Source of the DNA: Candidatus Andersenbacteria bacterium RIFCSPHIGHO2_02_FULL_45_11
GTDB taxonomy: Bacteria > Patescibacteriota > Andersenbacteria > UBA10190
NCBI GenBank assembly: GCA_001817055.1
Contig: MHHP01000031.1
Location: 1 to 20,569, forward strand
Direction of reading: 5' to 3'
DNA length: 20,569 nt
This document shows, one piece after another, positions 1 through 7,532 of the stretch. Each line of letters opens with the position of its first letter. Within the stretch, counting starts at the first letter, position 1. The notes under the pieces were generated by a model. It saw nothing but the letters and a program-made list of their open reading frames with translations. It was not told the DNA's origin and searched no databases. Made by a program: the position numbers and the translations under genes.

Positions 1-544
1 CATTCCCCCCTACACGCGCAGAGTGCGCCGTAACAATTCCCCCTAATGATATAACAGCGACTTCTGTAGTCCCCCCACCAATATCAACAATCATATGCCC
101 GGAGCTCTCTCCTATTGGAATACTTGCACCAATAGCAGCAGCAACAGGCTCTTTAATGAGATACGCAGCCTTTGCACCAGCGGAAATAGTGGCATCTACA
201 ACAGCACGGCGCTCAGTACTCGTAATACCCGCAGGCACAGACACTAACACTTCCGGGCGAAGAAAACGAACAGAGGCGCCGGTTTTCTTTAATAAATACC
301 GGAGCATTGCCTCTGTAACGCGGTAATCTGCAATCACGCCGTCTTTTAACGGCCTGTGAGCGATGATACTTTCTGGTGTGCGGCCGATCATCGCAAATGC
401 TTCGCTCCCAATTGCAAGCACGGCGTTATCATGTTGCGACACTGCAACTACAGAAGGTTCGTTTAATACAATGCCTTTTCCAGGTACGTACATTAAGGTA
501 TTTGTAGTACCTAAATCAATCGCAATTTTCCGCGTAAGAGCCAT
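1..544 (-). CDS. mreB: Rod shape-determining protein MreB (N-terminal part, cut by window edge)
   Basis: Bacterial actin homologue that polymerises under the membrane and directs elongation-phase peptidoglycan synthesis. Reading the minus strand from the ATG at 544 gives about 181 residues: MALTRKIAIDLGTTNTLMYV at the start (actin phosphate-1 loop, DLGTTNT), then KEPVAAAIGA and DIGGGTTEVAVIS (phosphate-2 loop), ending at ARVGGN where the window stops. MreB proteins are usually about 330-345 residues, so the C-terminal half lies outside. The ATG overlaps the murA stop by one base (TAATG), so the gene is translated downstream of murA, probably by coupling. Family assignment is secure from the nucleotide-binding motifs. 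MreB versus a paralogue such as Mbl cannot be separated from this fragment. Confidence 0.95.
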   Translation of the reverse strand, partial: MALTRKIAIDLGTTNTLMYVPGKGIVLNEPSVVAVSQHDNAVLAIGSEAFAMIGRTPESIIAHRPLKDGVIADYRVTEAMLRYLLKKTGASVRFLRPEVLVSVPAGITSTERRAVVDATISAGAKAAYLIKEPVAAAIGASIPIGESSGHMIVDIGGGTTEVAVISLGGIVTAHSARVGGN

Positions 545-1791
545 TATTCGTGGGCAGCTATAGAAGCGCCAACTGCAGTAAGACGGTCGACAAGGTTGGC
601 ATACCCTCGTTCAATAATTTCAGCCTGGTCTATAATAGTTGTACCTTGCGCAATGAGGCCGGCCATAACAAGCGTTGCACCGGAACGAATATCGAGACTC
701 GGAATCCGCCTTCCTACTAATGCTGTAGGCCCATTAATAATCACGCGGTGCGGGTCACAAACTACAGCGTTTGCGCCCATCTTCACTAGCTCTGCAACAT
801 GTTTAAATCGCCCTTCGTACATAGGGTCATGAATTAAACTGCTACCCGCTGCCTGAGTTGCAATAACGGCAAACGGAGCCTGCAGATCAGTTGCAATGCC
901 CGGATACGGTAGGGCTTGGATTGCAAATGAAGAAAGCGTACTGGGTAGTACCCGCACAGAATCTCCTGAAATCGTATACTTAATACCAATATCATCGCAG
1001 CGCTTAAAAAATAGCAATAAATCCTGTACCGGGACCCCAGTAACTGTGAGCTCTGACTTTGATGCAGCTGCAAGCAAGATAAAAAATCCAGCCTCAAGCA
1101 TGTCAGGGATATTCGTAAATTCAACACCGCCAAGCTGTGGAGTACCTGTAATCGTAATAGTATGAGTGCCTTCACCAACAATTTCCGCGCCCATTCCACG
1201 CAGCATCTGGCATAGCGCAATTACATGTGGCTCTGCGGCAGCTATATGAATAGTTGTTGTCCCAGGCAACGTTGCACACGCAAGTAAAAGATTTTCTGTT
1301 GCAGTAACCGAAAATTCTTTGAGCACAACAAGGCCAGCTTTCATTGATGACCCATCAACCGTAACCATATCGGCATCAGAAGTTACTTGCGCACCTAGTT
1401 GTATAAAGCCATCGAGATGAACGTCTATTGGCCGCGCTCCAATAATATCGCCGCCCGGAAGCGGCAAGCTTACAAATTTGTCTCGCCCTAACAGAGCGCC
1501 AAAAAGCAAGATTGATCCGCGCAAGAGTCCAATTGCTTCTACAGAAATACTCTTAGAGTGAATATCCGAGGCGGTAATTCGCACAACATCACCCGTATGC
1601 GATACCTGCGCCCCTAACGAAGCCAAGATAGCATTCATGCTATCCACATCCCGAATCTTAGGCATGTTAGTAAGGACAACAGTTTCTGGGGTGAGCAGCG
1701 ATGCAGCCAAAAGAGGAAGAGCAGCGTTTTTAGACCCATATACGGGGATTTCTCCAGAAAGACGGGAAGGACCATGAATCTCAAGATGCAT
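544..1791 (-). CDS. murA: UDP-N-acetylglucosamine 1-carboxyvinyltransferase MurA, Cys115-to-Asp type
   Basis: First committed enzyme of peptidoglycan synthesis, adding enolpyruvate from PEP to UDP-GlcNAc in the cytoplasm. I choose the ATG at 1791 (415 aa) over the in-frame TTG at 1818, because it matches family length (E. coli 419 aa) and is preceded by a promoter-like element. With this start the motifs fall at expected positions: SKN with Lys21, IGARP with Arg120, TDLQAPF with Asp302, and ERGY with Arg395. The mobile-loop residue that is Cys115 in E. coli is Asp at residue 115 (LPGGDIIGARP). This natural substitution is known in mycobacteria, chlamydiae and Borrelia and is associated with fosfomycin insensitivity. 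The gene is followed by mreB with a one-base overlap and diverges from the PEGA gene. Folding and activity look intact. Confidence 0.97.
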   Translation of the reverse strand: MHLEIHGPSRLSGEIPVYGSKNAALPLLAASLLTPETVVLTNMPKIRDVDSMNAILASLGAQVSHTGDVVRITASDIHSKSISVEAIGLLRGSILLFGALLGRDKFVSLPLPGGDIIGARPIDVHLDGFIQLGAQVTSDADMVTVDGSSMKAGLVVLKEFSVTATENLLLACATLPGTTTIHIAAAEPHVIALCQMLRGMGAEIVGEGTHTITITGTPQLGGVEFTNIPDMLEAGFFILLAAASKSELTVTGVPVQDLLLFFKRCDDIGIKYTISGDSVRVLPSTLSSFAIQALPYPGIATDLQAPFAVIATQAAGSSLIHDPMYEGRFKHVAELVKMGANAVVCDPHRVIINGPTALVGRRIPSLDIRSGATLVMAGLIAQGTTIIDQAEIIERGYANLVDRLTAVGASIAAHE

Positions 1792-1799
1792 AGAGCTTA

Positions 1800-1828
1800 A
1801 GCGTACCGAATATGGCAAGAAGTTTCAA
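1800..1828 (-). promoter_or_regulatory. Candidate murA promoter, near-leaderless
   Basis: On the minus strand TTGAAA (1823-1828), a 17-nt spacer and TACGCT (1800-1805) precede the murA ATG by 8 nt. No SD is visible in front of the ATG. The -35 matches consensus at 5 of 6 positions but the -10 only at 3 of 6 (TAnnnT kept), so support is moderate. It overlaps the divergent PEGA promoter. Confidence 0.4.
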
Positions 1829-1841
1829 TGAGACGTATACT
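1813..1841 (+). promoter_or_regulatory. Candidate promoter of the PEGA gene, leaderless type
   Basis: TATACT (1836-1841; 5 of 6 to TATAAT) sits 8 nt before the ATG at 1850, which puts the expected transcription start at or next to the start codon. A weak -35 (TGGCAA, 1813-1818) is at 17-nt spacing. There is no SD between the -10 and the ATG. Confidence 0.5.
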
Positions 1842-1849
1842 CGTACAAT

Positions 1850-3178
1850 ATGAAGCTCTACATACGAAGAATACTGCTTATTATTTCCTGTGTACTATTT
1901 GCGATTGTGGCTCCGCTCATTATTTTATACGCAATGGGGTATAGGGGTGAGTTAGTTGGCGTTGCGATTATAGATGCCGCCCCTCGCAAAGCAATAGTAG
2001 AAGTAAACGGTAAACTCTACGGTACTCTCCCTCGCTCTATTCCTAACCTCCTACCAGGCCGAGTAGCTGTACGCGTTACGAAAGAAGGATATGCACCGTG
2101 GGAGAAAAAAATAGAAATTTTACCAGGAGCTGCAACGGAGCTACGGTCGATACAACTTTTGCCATCAAATATGGATCGAGATGTTCTAATCCCCCAAAGC
2201 GCATTATTTGCCCTATCGCCCACATCCAGATTACTAGCATCTGTAGACGCAAAAAATAATCTGACAATACATGATGACACAGGGGTTGCACTAACATCTC
2301 CTCTTCAACTATCGGGCAACCCGACTGCAATTTCTTGGTCGCCAAACGAAGCACATCTGCTTATTACGCATACAAAACAAACGTATGAGATTATTCAACT
2401 TGATAGAAGTGCACTACAAACTGTTTCAGCACCTGCTATGGTAGGTGGTTCATCTGTGGCCTGGGACCCCAGCACAACTGGCCGCATTTTACTCATAGAT
2501 AAAAAGCGTTCCCTAATTGCATACGACATCAGAACAAAAGAAATAGAGCAAGTTGCGCAGAACATCAACGCATACGCGATCAGTGGCCGTACGCTTATAT
2601 TGCAAACGATAGACAATACACTTACTTCAAAACGCATAGGGAGTACAGAAACTCAAATACACGCAAGCGACACACAGCAGGGTGCTCAAAAGATTATACC
2701 TGGATCAAATGGTGAGATTGCCTTGTTACTGGGAAATAACGAACTCACGCTCGTGACTAAACAAAAACAAATACACCACATTGCCTTTGGAGTACAGGAA
2801 GCCGCTTGGTCTCCTGATGGCACCACGCTGCTCATTCAGACCGCAGACGGAGCATTGCATACCTATGTTCCCGAAGGTGCTAATACAGGAAGCACAGCAC
2901 CAGGCGAACTGCACTTAGTTGCTCGCTTATCTCGCCCCATAACCAACCCCCAATGGCTGCCAGATGGCAACCACATTCTCTACGGCGTAGACAATAATCT
3001 AATATTTTCGGAAATTGATACCCGCGACCATGCCATCACAACTACTATAGATACCGCGTATAACGCGAGCCAATATGCGGCCATTGAAGCAAACGGCCAA
3101 AGCCTTCTATATATACAAAAAGAAAAAGAGCCCCGTTCTTTGGTAAGAACGTGGCTCGTGGTTGAGGGCGACCGGTGA
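1850..3178 (+). CDS. PEGA-domain, membrane-anchored beta-propeller-like protein
   Basis: Predicted 442-residue surface protein. Residues about 7-29 form one hydrophobic segment (signal anchor) after a basic KLYIRR start, so the rest should lie outside the membrane. Residues about 46-105 match a PEGA domain (KAIVEVNGKLYGTLP, LLPGRVAVRVTKEGY, PWEKKIEI), a small beta fold common in surface proteins. From about 115 to the end there are blades reminiscent of TolB/WD40 propellers: SPTSRLLAS, AISWSPNEAHLLIT, AAWSPDGTTLLIQ, PQWLPDGNHILYG. This architecture recurs in Patescibacteria; its ligand is unknown. It is one of only two plus-strand genes, diverging from murA and converging on csrA with a 2-bp gap. 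Its last codons contain the csrA terminator hairpin. No separate terminator for this gene is visible, so its transcript may run antisense into csrA. Confidence 0.85.
   Translation: MKLYIRRILLIISCVLFAIVAPLIILYAMGYRGELVGVAIIDAAPRKAIVEVNGKLYGTLPRSIPNLLPGRVAVRVTKEGYAPWEKKIEILPGAATELRSIQLLPSNMDRDVLIPQSALFALSPTSRLLASVDAKNNLTIHDDTGVALTSPLQLSGNPTAISWSPNEAHLLITHTKQTYEIIQLDRSALQTVSAPAMVGGSSVAWDPSTTGRILLIDKKRSLIAYDIRTKEIEQVAQNINAYAISGRTLILQTIDNTLTSKRIGSTETQIHASDTQQGAQKIIPGSNGEIALLLGNNELTLVTKQKQIHHIAFGVQEAAWSPDGTTLLIQTADGALHTYVPEGANTGSTAPGELHLVARLSRPITNPQWLPDGNHILYGVDNNLIFSEIDTRDHAITTTIDTAYNASQYAAIEANGQSLLYIQKEKEPRSLVRTWLVVEGDR
3116..3157 (-). terminator. Rho-independent terminator of csrA, inside the convergent gene
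   Basis: Minus-strand reading gives GAGCC-A-CGTTCTT, loop ACCA, AAGAACG-G-GGCTC (stem 3128-3157, 12 pairs with one mismatch), then TTTTTCTTTTTGTAT. It begins 24 nt past the csrA stop codon and lies wholly within the last codons of the plus-strand PEGA gene. On the plus strand no T-tract follows the hairpin, so it should act in the csrA direction only. Confidence 0.9.
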
Positions 3179-3180
3179 AA

Positions 3181-3399
3181 TTACGATTTCTTTTCAGCCG
3201 GCAGCTCGTCTTTGGGGGCATTGGTCTTGAGAGCATTTTCTCGTTGAATGGCCTCGTAAACTTCTTGGCGATGGACGGGAACCTCTTTAGGAGCCTCGAT
3301 CCCCAAACGCACCTTATCGCCGCGAATATCTACCACCGTAATGACGATGTGGTCACCAATGATGATGCTCTCGTCTCGTTGTCTCGACAGAACTAGCAT
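3181..3399 (-). CDS. csrA: Carbon storage regulator CsrA (RNA-binding translational regulator)
   Basis: Small dimeric RNA-binding protein that normally represses translation by binding GGA motifs in mRNA leaders. The ATG at 3399 gives 72 residues beginning MLVLSRQRDESIIIGD. An upstream in-frame start at 3474 would add 25 residues absent from the family and ignores the strong SD. The family core is complete: VRLGIEAPKEVPVHR, with the RNA-binding Arg44 conserved, followed by a helix (EVYEAIQREN) and a lysine/glutamate-rich tail. SD GGAGG is 8 nt before the ATG. The gene is a separate unit with a perfect consensus promoter, an approximately 90-nt leader and its own terminator. Its leader has CACGGAGGACC, so self-binding of CsrA over its SD is plausible. 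No flagellar genes or fliW are visible here, so a role outside motility is inferred. Confidence 0.95.
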   Translation of the reverse strand: MLVLSRQRDESIIIGDHIVITVVDIRGDKVRLGIEAPKEVPVHRQEVYEAIQRENALKTNAPKDELPAEKKS

Positions 3400-3430
3400 G
3401 CTCAGGTCCTCCGTGGAAAGGGTGAGAACT

Positions 3431-3455
3431 ATGCAAACATCAAATATGTCTGCAT
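3431..3455 (-). promoter_or_regulatory. Hairpin in the csrA 5' leader
   Basis: Inverted repeat in the predicted csrA leader: ATGCAGACAT / ATGTTTGCAT, ten pairs including one G-U, with a five-base loop (ATTTG). It ends about 32 nt before the ATG, upstream of the GGAGG SD. Possible roles are mRNA stability or presentation of a regulator site; function is inferred only. Confidence 0.55.
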
Positions 3456-3497
3456 GGCGGGGGGGAAGGAACAAAAGCTACGGGAATAGCTGCGCCC

Positions 3498-3526
3498 ATT
3501 ATATGCTAAGAGAACAAGACTGTCAA
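3498..3526 (-). promoter_or_regulatory. Perfect consensus sigma70-type promoter of csrA
   Basis: Minus strand: TTGACA (3521-3526), exactly 17 nt, TATAAT (3498-3503); both hexamers match consensus at all positions. Predicted start is near 3491, giving a leader of about 90 nt to the csrA ATG. It begins 8 nt beyond the stop codon of the upstream epimerase gene, so csrA is separately transcribed even though it follows an operon. Confidence 0.9.
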
Positions 3527-3534
3527 CCCCTATT

Positions 3535-4518
3535 TTACCAATATTGCTTTTTGTTCGTTTTATAGTATTCCACCATGCGGCGGATACCTTCTTTTAAAGA
3601 AACCTGGGGCCTCCACGATGTAATAGCTTCAATCTTCGATGTATCTGCAATATAGTTCCCTGTTTCATTCTTTTCGTAATGTTCTGGCCACGGAATATTT
3701 TTTCGCTCGCCACTCCCCACCTCGTGAATAACAGCATCTACCATATCTCCGAACGTTACCCGCTCATGCGTTCCAATATTATACACTTCACCTCGTTTTC
3801 CATGCTGTGTTAACTCGAGAAATGCATCTACAATGTCATCAATATATAAATAGTCCCGCTCTTGCGACCCGTCTCCGTATACGGTAATTGCCTTCCCTTC
3901 CATTGCCTGCCGCACAAACCAGCCTACAATCGAATATTTATTATGCTTCATTTGCTGGCGTGGACCATATGGATTTGGAATACGCAGAGAAACAGTATCC
4001 ATACCAAATGTATGTGTGTAATACTGGCAATATTTTTCACCAAGCAGCTTATGAATCCCGTACATTGAGAGTGGCTGCGTAGGATGCGTTTCTGATACCG
4101 GAGTAGTTAAAATCTTTCCGTATACAAGTCGAGAGGAGGAAAACAGGATACGTGCATGTGGCGCCTCGGTACGTACTGCTTCTAATACCGTAAGGCATCC
4201 TTTGCCATTCATATCCAAATCCAAAAATGGCTTTTCTTTTGAATCAATATAACTTACTTGGCCTGCAAAGTGATATACAACATCCTTCCCACGAACAAGT
4301 GAGTGCATCAAATCTGCATCTAGAATATCTCCTTGCACGTAGGTAACAGAATCGCGAATGTCATCCAGGTTAAAAAGGTTGCCGCCATACAGAGGAAGCA
4401 TCGCATCCAAAATACTAACATTAGCCCCAAGCGCAACAAGTTTGCGGGCAAGGCTACTACCCAAAAAGCCGGCCCCGCCTGTAATAAGAATGTTTTTGCT
4501 TTTAAGTGCGTGATCCAT
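3535..4518 (-). CDS. NAD-dependent epimerase/dehydratase (extended SDR), nucleotide-sugar type
   Basis: Predicted cytoplasmic nucleotide-sugar epimerase or dehydratase of 327 residues. The Rossmann NAD motif GGAGFLG is at 14-20, the catalytic Ser lies in FSSSRLVYG (127-134), and the YGIHK Tyr-x-x-x-Lys pair is Tyr153/Lys157. DGSQERDYLYIDDIV is the substrate-binding block seen in UDP-glucose 4-epimerase and UDP-glucuronate epimerase relatives. It lacks the TDEVYG-type signature of RmlB, so I do not call it dTDP-glucose dehydratase; substrate unresolved. It is the last gene of the GT2-GT4-SDR operon, overlapping the GT4 gene by 17 nt. A partner role for the two glycosyltransferases in surface glycan synthesis is inferred. 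The csrA promoter starts just after its stop and no terminator is visible between. Confidence 0.88.
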   Translation of the reverse strand: MDHALKSKNILITGGAGFLGSSLARKLVALGANVSILDAMLPLYGGNLFNLDDIRDSVTYVQGDILDADLMHSLVRGKDVVYHFAGQVSYIDSKEKPFLDLDMNGKGCLTVLEAVRTEAPHARILFSSSRLVYGKILTTPVSETHPTQPLSMYGIHKLLGEKYCQYYTHTFGMDTVSLRIPNPYGPRQQMKHNKYSIVGWFVRQAMEGKAITVYGDGSQERDYLYIDDIVDAFLELTQHGKRGEVYNIGTHERVTFGDMVDAVIHEVGSGERKNIPWPEHYEKNETGNYIADTSKIEAITSWRPQVSLKEGIRRMVEYYKTNKKQYW

Positions 4519-5647
4519 ATTTCTCGATTAGCTCATTATACTTGCCCATAATATTTTTCCAATCATACGCAAGTGCAAGTTCGCGGCTCTTATTACCCAT
4601 TCGGCGGCGCAGCTGCGCATCTTCTAAAAGGGCTACCATTCTATCTGCAAGCAAACGCACATCATCTCCGAGAATAAGGAACCCATTTTCGCCCTCATGC
4701 ACAATTTCGTTATTCCCCCCTACATCGCTTGCGATAATAGGCAAACCGCACCCCATAGCTTCCAGTATCACACTCGGCATACCTTCTGATAGCGACGTAA
4801 GTACAAAAATATCAGCATACTGATACGACTTCTCCAGCTTGTCGTACGGAACCATTCCCACATAGCGAATAAGGTCGCTCACATGCAGCTCTTCAGCCAA
4901 TGTATCAAGTTCGCTGCGATGCGCCCCAGTGCCTACAACCTCAACTTCAAATGGAACCGAGACACGTTTACGCACTTCCGGTAACGCCTGCACTACACGA
5001 TGAAACCCTTTGCGAGGAATAAGACGACCAATAAATAAAATCTTTACCTTGGGGCTTGCAGAACGTTCAATCGGTGTAAATCGGTCCGTTTCCACACCAT
5101 TTGGTATTGTTAAAAATTCACTCGTAGGGTCAGCCTTGCGCCCTAGCAACTCCAATTCTTTCGAACACACTGATCTAAATGAAGCCTTTTTCCAAATCAT
5201 TTTAAGTAGAGGAGTAATAATGGGGTATATAACCCTGAATCGAGATGGATTCGCATTTGGAATATCTGAACCGCCAAAATACACGCCATACGGAACGTGG
5301 AATATACCCGATAAAAGCCATGCAGAAAACCCTGCAGGAACTGCGAAGAATGCAAATATAAAATCAACTTTATGGCGCATCATATAGCCAGTACAAAATA
5401 ACAACGCAGACACTCCAAACGTAACGAGCTCAAGCATAGAGCTATAATCTTTATACTTGCGTAGCGCCGGGATACGAATCACTGTTGCCCCATCAATGGT
5501 TTCCCTGTGAGGCAAGTCTTGATAACGAGAAGTAACTAGCGTTACGGTATGCCCCGCGTTCACTAGGTACTTAATTGCATACTTAGTAACAGTAGACCCA
5601 CCCCCACCAATCGGAGGAAATTCGTTATTAATGAGCAGGAGATTCAT
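4502..5647 (-). CDS. GT4-family glycosyltransferase (GT-B fold)
   Basis: Retaining glycosyltransferase of 381 residues, probably transferring a sugar from a nucleotide donor to a lipid- or glycan-linked acceptor at the inner face of the membrane. The N-terminal acceptor domain has the PPIGGGGS loop (11-18). The C-terminal donor domain contains ILFIGRLIPRKGF (203-215), the E-x7-E donor-binding motif (Glu288, Glu296 in EGMPSVILE) and SDVGGNNEIV. Hydrophobic patches at about 75-118 suggest membrane association, not clear spanning segments. The ATG abuts the GT2 stop codon directly and the 3' end overlaps the epimerase gene by 17 nt, so the three genes are co-translated. Donor and acceptor cannot be read from sequence. 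Confidence 0.92.
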   Translation of the reverse strand: MNLLLINNEFPPIGGGGSTVTKYAIKYLVNAGHTVTLVTSRYQDLPHRETIDGATVIRIPALRKYKDYSSMLELVTFGVSALLFCTGYMMRHKVDFIFAFFAVPAGFSAWLLSGIFHVPYGVYFGGSDIPNANPSRFRVIYPIITPLLKMIWKKASFRSVCSKELELLGRKADPTSEFLTIPNGVETDRFTPIERSASPKVKILFIGRLIPRKGFHRVVQALPEVRKRVSVPFEVEVVGTGAHRSELDTLAEELHVSDLIRYVGMVPYDKLEKSYQYADIFVLTSLSEGMPSVILEAMGCGLPIIASDVGGNNEIVHEGENGFLILGDDVRLLADRMVALLEDAQLRRRMGNKSRELALAYDWKNIMGKYNELIEKYGSRT

Positions 5648-6583
5648 TTAAAACCCCTTTGTATCTTTAATAGAATATGGCTTCTTTTCTGCGTAATATG
5701 TATGAGCAACAATGTCTGCAAGCACTCCCGTTAACAAAAATTGGAACCCAAGAAGTACCAGAAGTACAGCGAGCAGCGGCGTTGAGCGGCCATTGAGGCC
5801 AATAATTCGAAACAACCACAACGTACCCAATGTTCCTCCTAATAGAAACCCTGCGATGATACATACAGCTCCAATAGATCCAAAGAAGTGCATGGGTCGC
5901 GCAGAATATTGAATCCAGAATTTTACAATGAGTAAATCTAAAAACCCTTTGAGTTTTTTCTTAATAGTATAATTAGTAGATCCATATTTACGCGCATGGT
6001 GCCGAACAACCATTTCACCAACCCTAAAACCCTTCCATGCAAGCAGCGCGGTAATGTATCGATGCATCTCGCCATACAACTCCAAATCTTGAAGCGCTTC
6101 TTTTCGGTACACCTTCAAACTACAACCCTGATCATGGATCTTTTCACCCGTTACGGCGCGTCGGATCCAATTCCCAATAAAACTGCCTATCTTTAATGCG
6201 CTTGTATCTTTGCGATCTTTCCGCCACCCAGAAATAACGTCGAAATTCTCATCCCGTAATTTTTGAATCATTGCCGGAATATCTTCGGGGTCATTCTGCA
6301 AGTCAGCATCCATCACAATTACAATATCTCCCGTTGCAGCAGAAAACCCGGCAGACCAACCGGCAGTCTGCCCAAAGCTTCGGCGAAGACGAATAATTTT
6401 AACTCGAAAATCAGCGTCAGCAATACCGCTCAACGCCTCGTATGTTCCATCCGTGCTGCCATCATCAATAACAATGAGCTCCCAAGCGCCTCCCAACGCA
6501 TCAAATACACGTTTCGTAGCTTCATATAGAGGAGCTATTGATTGTTCCTCATTATGCGCAGGTACGACGATACTGTAATCCAT
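5648..6583 (-). CDS. GT2-family polyprenyl-phosphate glycosyltransferase (DPM1/GtrB-like)
   Basis: Predicted to move a hexose or modified sugar from a nucleotide donor to undecaprenyl phosphate, making a lipid-linked sugar. GT-A domain at 1-230: SIVVPAHNEE (4-13), DDGSTDGT (40-47), the metal-binding DADLQNDP (92-99), and DQGCSLKVYR (151-160), characteristic of the dolichol-phosphate-mannose-synthase-like family. Two C-terminal membrane segments lie at about 233-259 and 268-292, as in GtrB/ArnC-type enzymes. It is first gene of a three-gene operon, starting at an ATG only 9 nt after a -10 element with no SD, so its mRNA may be leaderless. The start fits the family, which begins just before the VVPxxNEE strand. 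Sugar specificity unknown. Confidence 0.93.
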   Translation of the reverse strand: MDYSIVVPAHNEEQSIAPLYEATKRVFDALGGAWELIVIDDGSTDGTYEALSGIADADFRVKIIRLRRSFGQTAGWSAGFSAATGDIVIVMDADLQNDPEDIPAMIQKLRDENFDVISGWRKDRKDTSALKIGSFIGNWIRRAVTGEKIHDQGCSLKVYRKEALQDLELYGEMHRYITALLAWKGFRVGEMVVRHHARKYGSTNYTIKKKLKGFLDLLIVKFWIQYSARPMHFFGSIGAVCIIAGFLLGGTLGTLWLFRIIGLNGRSTPLLAVLLVLLGFQFLLTGVLADIVAHTYYAEKKPYSIKDTKGF

Positions 6584-6592
6584 AATGTAAGG

Positions 6593-6621
6593 ATATTACG
6601 CTATAATATATAATATGTCAA
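6593..6621 (-). promoter_or_regulatory. Candidate near-leaderless promoter of the GT2-GT4-SDR operon
   Basis: Minus strand: TTGACA (6616-6621, perfect -35), 17 nt, TAATAT (6593-6598, 4 of 6). The GT2 ATG follows 9 nt after the -10, leaving at most about 3 nt of leader and no room for an SD. The -35 overlaps the rmlA stop codon (TATTGACA). Confidence 0.6.
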
Positions 6622-7496
6622 TATTCACTGGCAACCTCAAGCAAGTAGTTCCCATATCCACTTTTCAGAAGTTCCTGTGCAATAGCTTGCAGCTGCGCCT
6701 TTGTAATATACCCCATTCGGTACGCCACCTCTTCAATGCAACCCACCTTTAATGCCTGCCGCTCTTCAACCACCTGCACAAAGTTGCTTGCCTGCAGCAA
6801 CGATGCATGCGTGCCTGTATCCAGCCATGCTGTACCTCGGCTCAATTGAGATACTCGCAAATTACCTTGCTTCAAATATTCTAGATTTACATCCGTAATC
6901 TCATACTCTCCGCGCGCAGATGGAGATAGGTTTTTTGCAATTTCGACAACAGAATTATCGTAAAAATAAATACCCGGGACAGCGTAATGAGACTTTGGTG
7001 TTTGAGGTTTTTCTTCAATCGAAAGCACCGTGCCCGCTTCATCAAATTCTACAACTCCGTACCGCTGCGGATCTGCAACATGGTATGCAAATATCATTCC
7101 GCCCCTATGCTCTTCCACATGCGCACGTGCGTCTTTCAGTGTTTCTTGAAAATTGCTTCCGTAAAAAATATTATCTCCCAAAATGAGTGCACAAGAATCA
7201 TCGCCAATAAAGTCAGCCCCCAACACAAATGCTTGAGCCAGCCCATTCGGCTTATCTTGCTGTACATACGAGAACTTCATACCGATACGAGAGCCGTCAC
7301 CAAGCAAACGCTGGAAGTTTGGTAAATCATGCGGAGTTGAAATAATTAGAACATCCTGGATTCCAGCTAACATCAACGCAGAAAGCGGGTAATAAATCAT
7401 CGGCTTGTCGTACACCGGCATGAGCTGCTTGCTCATAGCAAGAGTTAATGGGTAGAGCCGTGTACCTGAACCTCCTGCCAAAATAATGCCTTTCAT
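6618..7496 (-). CDS. rmlA: Glucose-1-phosphate thymidylyltransferase RmlA
   Basis: First enzyme of dTDP-L-rhamnose synthesis: dTTP + glucose-1-phosphate to dTDP-glucose. At 292 residues it has exact family length. Nucleotide-binding signature GGSGTRLYPLT (8-18), SKQLMPVYDKPMIYYP (about 22-37), QDKPNGLAQAF, the metal/substrate Asp in GDNIFYG, and GTAWLDTGTHASL near the end are all typical of RmlA, not of UDP- or CDP-type relatives. It follows hldD after an 18-nt gap and appears to have its own promoter with -10 only 7 nt before the ATG. rmlD and rmlC lie upstream on the same strand, but rmlB is absent from the window. The product dTDP-glucose could also feed other deoxysugars. Confidence 0.96.
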   Translation of the reverse strand: MKGIILAGGSGTRLYPLTLAMSKQLMPVYDKPMIYYPLSALMLAGIQDVLIISTPHDLPNFQRLLGDGSRIGMKFSYVQQDKPNGLAQAFVLGADFIGDDSCALILGDNIFYGSNFQETLKDARAHVEEHRGGMIFAYHVADPQRYGVVEFDEAGTVLSIEEKPQTPKSHYAVPGIYFYDNSVVEIAKNLSPSARGEYEITDVNLEYLKQGNLRVSQLSRGTAWLDTGTHASLLQASNFVQVVEERQALKVGCIEEVAYRMGYITKAQLQAIAQELLKSGYGNYLLEVASEY

Positions 7497-7503
7497 AGAA
7501 AAA

Positions 7504-7532
7504 AGTATATCCCGCTATGAGGATTCTCCCAA
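7504..7532 (-). promoter_or_regulatory. Candidate leaderless promoter of rmlA
   Basis: Minus strand: TTGGGA (7527-7532, 4 of 6), 17 nt, TATACT (7504-7509, 5 of 6), then 7 nt to the ATG at 7496. The expected transcription start coincides with the A of the ATG. The element straddles the 3' end of hldD. No SD is present. Confidence 0.5.

Noticed and set aside
834..1220. 128-aa minus-strand ORF inside murA
   Set aside because: Shifted frame of murA with Leu/Arg/Cys-rich composition and no own start signals.
1792..1818. TTG start of murA at 1818
   Set aside because: Adds nine non-family residues across the -10 candidate; the ATG at 1791 aligns residue 115 with the catalytic position.
3400..3474. 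Upstream in-frame start of csrA giving 97 aa
   Set aside because: Adds 25 residues not found in CsrA, overlaps the leader hairpin, and ignores the strong SD before 3399.
3535..4518. SDR gene as RmlB (dTDP-glucose 4,6-dehydratase)
   Set aside because: Lacks the Thr-Asp-Glu catalytic signature and typical RmlB blocks; better as a generic nucleotide-sugar epimerase.
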